Origin: a bacterium
GTDB lineage: Bacteria; Patescibacteriota; Gracilibacteria; UM-FILTER-43-11
Direction: 5' to 3'
Length of the DNA stretch: 7,833 bases
NCBI GenBank assembly: GCA_030426875.1
Contig: JAUHXI010000063.1
Span: 1-7,833 of the forward strand
Part shown: in pieces, positions 5,321 to 7,833 of the stretch
Layout of the letters: the number at the start of each line of letters is the position of its first letter
Numbering within the stretch: position 1 is the stretch's first letter
The notes under the pieces: generated by a model
The model's input: the letters and a program-made list of their open reading frames with translations, nothing else
Database searches by the model: none
What the model was told of the DNA's origin: nothing
Made by a program: the position numbers and the translations under genes

Positions 5321-6019
5321 CTAGCAGCCCAGATCATTATCAATGGCACATGGCTCCACTTCAGTGGGGTCAATCTCATACTTACCTGGTTCCGGCCCAG
5401 AAAAAACATAATCTTCTACCTGTGTATTATCCCACTCGTGCTCATGATTCCATGCATTCCAATCATAACGCCATTCATTCCAGCCAATGCCCAATTCTTT
5501 GACATAAATGTCGTGGTCTACCAGCATTTTACCTACTTTTCGCCCCGTCATGCAGGGGACACTGTAGCAATAAACAATAATCTCTTTGCCAGGGTTTTCT
5601 TCAATCAAAGTTTGAAATGAATTCACAATTCGCTCTACATCGCCATAAGCAGATGTCTCTGGGTCTTTGTAGGCAGGGATATTGACCGCTCCAATGATAT
5701 GCTCCCGTTCATACTCTTCTTCACTCCGTACATCCACAAGAATGAAGCTATTGTCCCCGTGCATCATGCTTTTTCGAAGTCCATGTGGGCTCACCAAAAC
5801 CGCCGTTTCAACATTATAAAAGTCAGCAATCAACTCCTCTTGAGTCGGCTCAGGGGTCGGAATCAGTGTGAAGAGGAAGGCCCCCAAAAGGCCTCCCAAT
5901 AGACCCAAAATGATAGAAATAATTCGATTTTTCATAAAAAATAAAGCTACAGAATAAAGTGTGTCACGAGCTTCTGGAGCTTCACTGTTGAGCAAATTTA
6001 TTTCACTCGACTGGGACAT
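5321..6019 (-). CDS. Membrane-anchored extracytoplasmic rhodanese-like protein
   Basis: The 232-residue protein has one hydrophobic helix (about residues 33-53, IISIILGLLGGLLGAFLFTLI) preceded by KNR, so the rhodanese domain (about 75-195) should lie outside the membrane. The domain shows ILVDVRSEEEYEREHIIGAVNIP (93-115) and IIVYCYSVPCMTGRKVGKML (147-166). The active-site Cys151 opens a C-x4-C loop (Cys156), a variant seen in some rhodaneses instead of the plain CRSGNRS type. A Trp-rich segment (Trp180, 183, 187, 190, 196) and a tail ending C-A-I-D-N-D-L-G-C follow. Rhodaneses move sulfane sulfur or act as thiol/redox sensors; the substrate is unknown. The start at 6019 overlaps the zinc-ribbon gene by 22 bp. 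Met29 (5935), directly before KNR and the helix, is a credible alternative start giving a cleaner signal anchor. Third gene of a leftward operon. Stop TAG. Confidence 0.85.
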   Translation of the reverse strand: MSQSSEINLLNSEAPEARDTLYSVALFFMKNRIISIILGLLGGLLGAFLFTLIPTPEPTQEELIADFYNVETAVLVSPHGLRKSMMHGDNSFILVDVRSEEEYEREHIIGAVNIPAYKDPETSAYGDVERIVNSFQTLIEENPGKEIIVYCYSVPCMTGRKVGKMLVDHDIYVKELGIGWNEWRYDWNAWNHEHEWDNTQVEDYVFSGPEPGKYEIDPTEVEPCAIDNDLGC

Positions 6020-6186
6020 TGTTCAACATAGCACATGTATTTAGATTTTTCATCCCCTTTTAGCGTCACTAATTTTTTGCAACGGGAACATTTGACTTGA
6101 ATTTCACTATCAATGAGGACTCCTTTTAAAAGGAGTTTTTTGCAATCAGCGCAGCGGTAATCACTGTAAAGTTCAGCCTTTTTCAT
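5998..6186 (-). CDS. Small zinc ribbon protein (Com-like)
   Basis: This 62-residue protein has three pairs of cysteines: C12-x2-C15, C33-x2-C36 and C52-x4-C57. The core, YRCADCKKLLLKGVLIDSE...VKCSRCKKLVTL, has the spacing and the 'C..C.KLL.KG....E...KC.RC' pattern of the Mu Com-like zinc ribbons, in which four Cys bind one zinc. The third Cys pair is an addition. Com proteins are RNA-binding translational activators in phage Mu, but many chromosomal look-alikes have no known role, so function is open. The gene begins 32 bp after the protease stop and overlaps the rhodanese start, so all three are likely one transcript. No Shine-Dalgarno sequence. Composition matches its neighbours, with no sign of prophage. 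Stop TAA. Confidence 0.8.
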   Translation of the reverse strand: MKKAELYSDYRCADCKKLLLKGVLIDSEIQVKCSRCKKLVTLKGDEKSKYMCYVEQCPSRVK

Positions 6187-6218
6187 CTTTGAATGCTATT
6201 GAGTATAAAATTCCATTT

Positions 6219-7145
6219 CTATTCTGAGGATTTCACCTCTTCGATCATGGCTTTTACATCATTGATAGGAATGGCAAAGCTAATGCCCTCTCCGTAAATT
6301 GAAGTTGCTGTGTTGATGCCAATGACCTCTCCATCTAGATTCACAAGTGGGCCGCCGCTGTTGCCTGGGTTGATTGCGGCATCGGTTTGAATTAAATTGA
6401 TGAGAGCTTCGCTGGAGTCTTCTTCTGGTGCCGAGGTGAGGTTGCGGTTGATGCCACTGATCACCCCTGTTGTGACTGTATTTTGATATTCAGCCAAGGC
6501 ATTGCCGATCGCAATTACTTTTTGCCCAACCTGCATGTCATCTGAGTCGCCAAGTTTTATGTATTCAAAAGGGCCAGAAGATTCCCCCTCTTTAATTTTA
6601 AGCACTGCAAAATCATTCAACACCCCTCGCGCTAAAACCACGACCTCTAACGCTTGCCCATCGTGGGTGATAACAGTGTAGTCTGCTTGTGGATCTTGTA
6701 CCACATGTCGGTTGGTGACAATGAGACCGTCATCAGAAATAAAAAACCCACTGCCTCCGCCCACTTGTACGGGCTGGCTGATGACATTTCCATTTTCATC
6801 CCGTTCGACTTCTTGAAAAGGCAATATGACGCTAGAAAAAGGGTCGTTTCCAAATTGTAAAAAGCCTTGACGGTACAGGGGTAAGTCCTTGCTGACAATC
6901 ACGCTGACCACGCCGGGACTCACGTCTTCAACCGTTTCAACCACCTGAGAGCCCTCAACATAGGTGAGGTTGAATGTTTCCTGTTGTTGTAGGGCACCGA
7001 GCTCTTCGATGATTGAATTTTGAATTTCAATGGTGGTCATGTTGGATCCTAAAAAACTACCCACAAAGGCAGACATCAGAGCGATGCTGATCATTAGGTA
7101 GTACTGCTTCCGATTCCGACTTTTAGGTGCTGTTGTTTTTGTCAT
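6219..7145 (-). CDS. Membrane-anchored HtrA/DegP-like trypsin-fold serine protease without PDZ domain
   Basis: This 308-residue protein has a basic N-terminus (KSRNRKQ), a single membrane helix (about 16-34) and then a short helix (about 38-56), placing the protease outside the membrane. The chymotrypsin-fold domain has the full triad: His147 in TNRHVV, Asp178 in NDFAVLKI and Ser263 in GNSGGPL. The oxyanion and substrate-pocket segments VIGINTA and ISFAIPI are also present. HtrA family members degrade misfolded or damaged envelope proteins. Most carry one or two PDZ domains; here the protein stops right after the protease domain (IEEVKSSE), and the next gene begins 32 bp on, so no PDZ remnant is hidden downstream. 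First gene of the operon with the zinc ribbon and rhodanese. An extended -10 sits 6 bp before the ATG. Stop TAG. Family assignment is secure; in vivo substrate unknown. Confidence 0.93.
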   Translation of the reverse strand: MTKTTAPKSRNRKQYYLMISIALMSAFVGSFLGSNMTTIEIQNSIIEELGALQQQETFNLTYVEGSQVVETVEDVSPGVVSVIVSKDLPLYRQGFLQFGNDPFSSVILPFQEVERDENGNVISQPVQVGGGSGFFISDDGLIVTNRHVVQDPQADYTVITHDGQALEVVVLARGVLNDFAVLKIKEGESSGPFEYIKLGDSDDMQVGQKVIAIGNALAEYQNTVTTGVISGINRNLTSAPEEDSSEALINLIQTDAAINPGNSGGPLVNLDGEVIGINTATSIYGEGISFAIPINDVKAMIEEVKSSE

Positions 7146-7151
7146 GCACTC

Positions 7152-7160
7152 ATTTTAGCA
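7152..7160 (-). promoter_or_regulatory. Extended -10 promoter for the protease operon, placed for a leaderless mRNA
   Basis: On the minus strand TGCTAAAAT (7160-7152) matches an extended -10 (TGnTATAAT) at all but one position. Only 6 nt separate it from the protease ATG, so transcription would be expected to begin at, or within a base of, the start codon. No good -35 is visible, which an extended -10 tolerates. There is no ribosome binding site, in keeping with a leaderless message. Confidence 0.4.
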
Positions 7161-7261
7161 GAATTACTTTTTTTATGCATTGCCTACGTTTGTGTTTGAA
7201 CTCGTGTCTTAAGCTCAGGTGGTCTAACTGATTCTAAAACTTTTGAGGTCAAACCTAGCCC

Positions 7262-7290
7262 TTGGCACTTTGCTCAAATTCTAGTAATTT
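7262..7290 (+). promoter_or_regulatory. Possible promoter of the short-chain dehydrogenase gene
   Basis: TTGGCA (7262-7267, 5 of 6 to the -35 consensus) is followed after 17 bp by TAATTT (7285-7290, only 3 of 6 to the -10 consensus). The pair lies in the 170-bp divergent spacer and would give a leader of about 20 nt before the ATG at 7316. The -35 is good and the -10 poor, so this is a weak call. Confidence 0.3.
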
Positions 7291-7315
7291 AAAAGCGAAG
7301 CATAACCATTTCATC

Positions 7316-7833
7316 ATGGAAGCAAAGCCCTACACCCTCATCACTGGAGCCAGTGCTGGCATCGGAAAAGCCTGTGCTGAGCGTCTAGCTACACAAGGCA
7401 AAAACCTCCTCCTCATCGCCCGACGAGAAGAGCGGCTCATTCAATTAAAAGAAAAATTAGAGGCGGAGAATGAAATTTCAGTCCTCGCCTACAAAGTGGA
7501 TCTCTCAAACATTTCAGAAATTGAGACTTTTTTTCAAAAAATCCAAAGCCAACAAATCGAAGCTCTCATCAATAACGCCGGATTTGCTTTAGGCAAAGAG
7601 TCCTTCGAAGATTATAGCTGGAATGATTTTGAGCAAATGATCGACGTCAACATTAAAGCTTTAACCCGCGTGGCTCAACTCACCATCCCCTTTCTGAAAA
7701 AGACCCAAGGCCACATCGTCAACCTCAGCTCCATTGCCGGCAGCGAAGCTTACGAAGGTGGCTCCGTTTATTGTGGCACCAAAGCTTTCGTCAAAATGAT
7801 CAGCCGTGCCCTGCGCATCGACCTGGCTGGAAC
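7316..7833 (+). CDS. Short-chain dehydrogenase/reductase (YdfG-like), 3' truncated by window end
   Basis: The 172 complete residues visible carry all classical SDR signatures: the nucleotide-binding TGASAGIG (10-17), VDLS (61-64), the structural NNAG (86-89), the catalytic region NLSSIAG (136-142, Ser139) and Y152-C-G-T-K156. Arg36 and Arg37 after the second beta strand (LLIARREER) suggest NADP(H) rather than NAD(H). The overall pattern, including LINNAGFALG, DVNIKAL and YCGTKAFVKMISRALRIDL, is closest to the YdfG/3-hydroxy acid (serine) dehydrogenase group of about 250 residues, so roughly 80 residues are missing. The exact substrate is not predictable. The ATG precedes the first beta strand as usual; no Shine-Dalgarno sequence. 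The gene is divergent from the protease operon across 170 bp, and its codons look more G+C-rich at third positions than those of its neighbours. Confidence 0.93.
   Translation, partial: MEAKPYTLITGASAGIGKACAERLATQGKNLLLIARREERLIQLKEKLEAENEISVLAYKVDLSNISEIETFFQKIQSQQIEALINNAGFALGKESFEDYSWNDFEQMIDVNIKALTRVAQLTIPFLKKTQGHIVNLSSIAGSEAYEGGSVYCGTKAFVKMISRALRIDLAG

Noticed and set aside
5249..5620. Plus-strand frames overlapping the rhodanese 3' half (also 5314-5502 and 5699-5902).
   Set aside because: The minus strand encodes a recognisable rhodanese domain with anchor; the plus frames run into it from the palindromic spacer and have no domain pattern.
1..7833. CRISPR array, insertion sequence, toxin-antitoxin pair or prophage module.
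   Set aside because: I found no regularly spaced direct repeats, no transposase or integrase sequence and no phage structural genes; the only repeats are the local palindromes listed.

Overview
The window is bacterial, AT-rich (roughly 40% G+C by eye) and tightly packed. All three stop codons end real genes: TAA (VOC protein, zinc ribbon), TAG (pyrF, rhodanese, serine protease) and TGA (TPR protein, the 167-aa unknown, the CNNM C-terminal part). That means genetic code 11 and argues against the lineages that read TGA as glycine. No start codon has a convincing Shine-Dalgarno sequence, and the serine protease has an extended -10 box placed for a leaderless transcript. The mix of small membrane-anchored proteins, a type-2 OMP decarboxylase and a PDZ-less HtrA-like protease fits an uncultured candidate-phylum bacterium (Patescibacteria/CPR, perhaps Peregrinibacteria-like). 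That placement is inference from gene flavour, not shown by the sequence.

Layout, left to right. Plus strand: the 3' end of a gene resembling a DNA polymerase III clamp-loader subunit (1-225), a membrane-anchored five-TPR protein (325-1125), a perfect 22-bp inverted repeat (1133-1195), an AT palindrome (1197-1213), then pyrF (1220-2140). Convergent minus-strand block: a broken hypothetical gene (2193-2706), a conserved protein of unknown function (2762-3265) and a VOC/glyoxalase-fold protein (3272-3670). The last two are 6 bp apart and look co-transcribed, VOC first. Next on the minus strand is a CNNM/HlyC/CorC-type membrane protein with DUF21, a CBS pair and a CorC domain (3824-5079), split into two frames by an apparent one-base deletion in an A run.

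A G+C-rich palindromic repeat (about 5234-5312) and a clean minus-strand terminator (5185-5223) separate it from an envelope-linked operon transcribed leftward: a membrane-anchored HtrA-like serine protease (6219-7145), a small zinc ribbon protein (5998-6186) and a membrane-anchored extracytoplasmic rhodanese (5321-6019). A divergent promoter region (7146-7315) leads to a short-chain dehydrogenase (7316 onward) cut by the window end.

I see no mobile element, CRISPR array, RNA gene or defence system. The most unusual items are two genes with reading-frame damage (real decay or assembly error), the conserved 167-aa protein of unknown function, the protease/zinc-ribbon/rhodanese operon, and the two intergenic palindromic elements. 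No previously undescribed system can be claimed with confidence.
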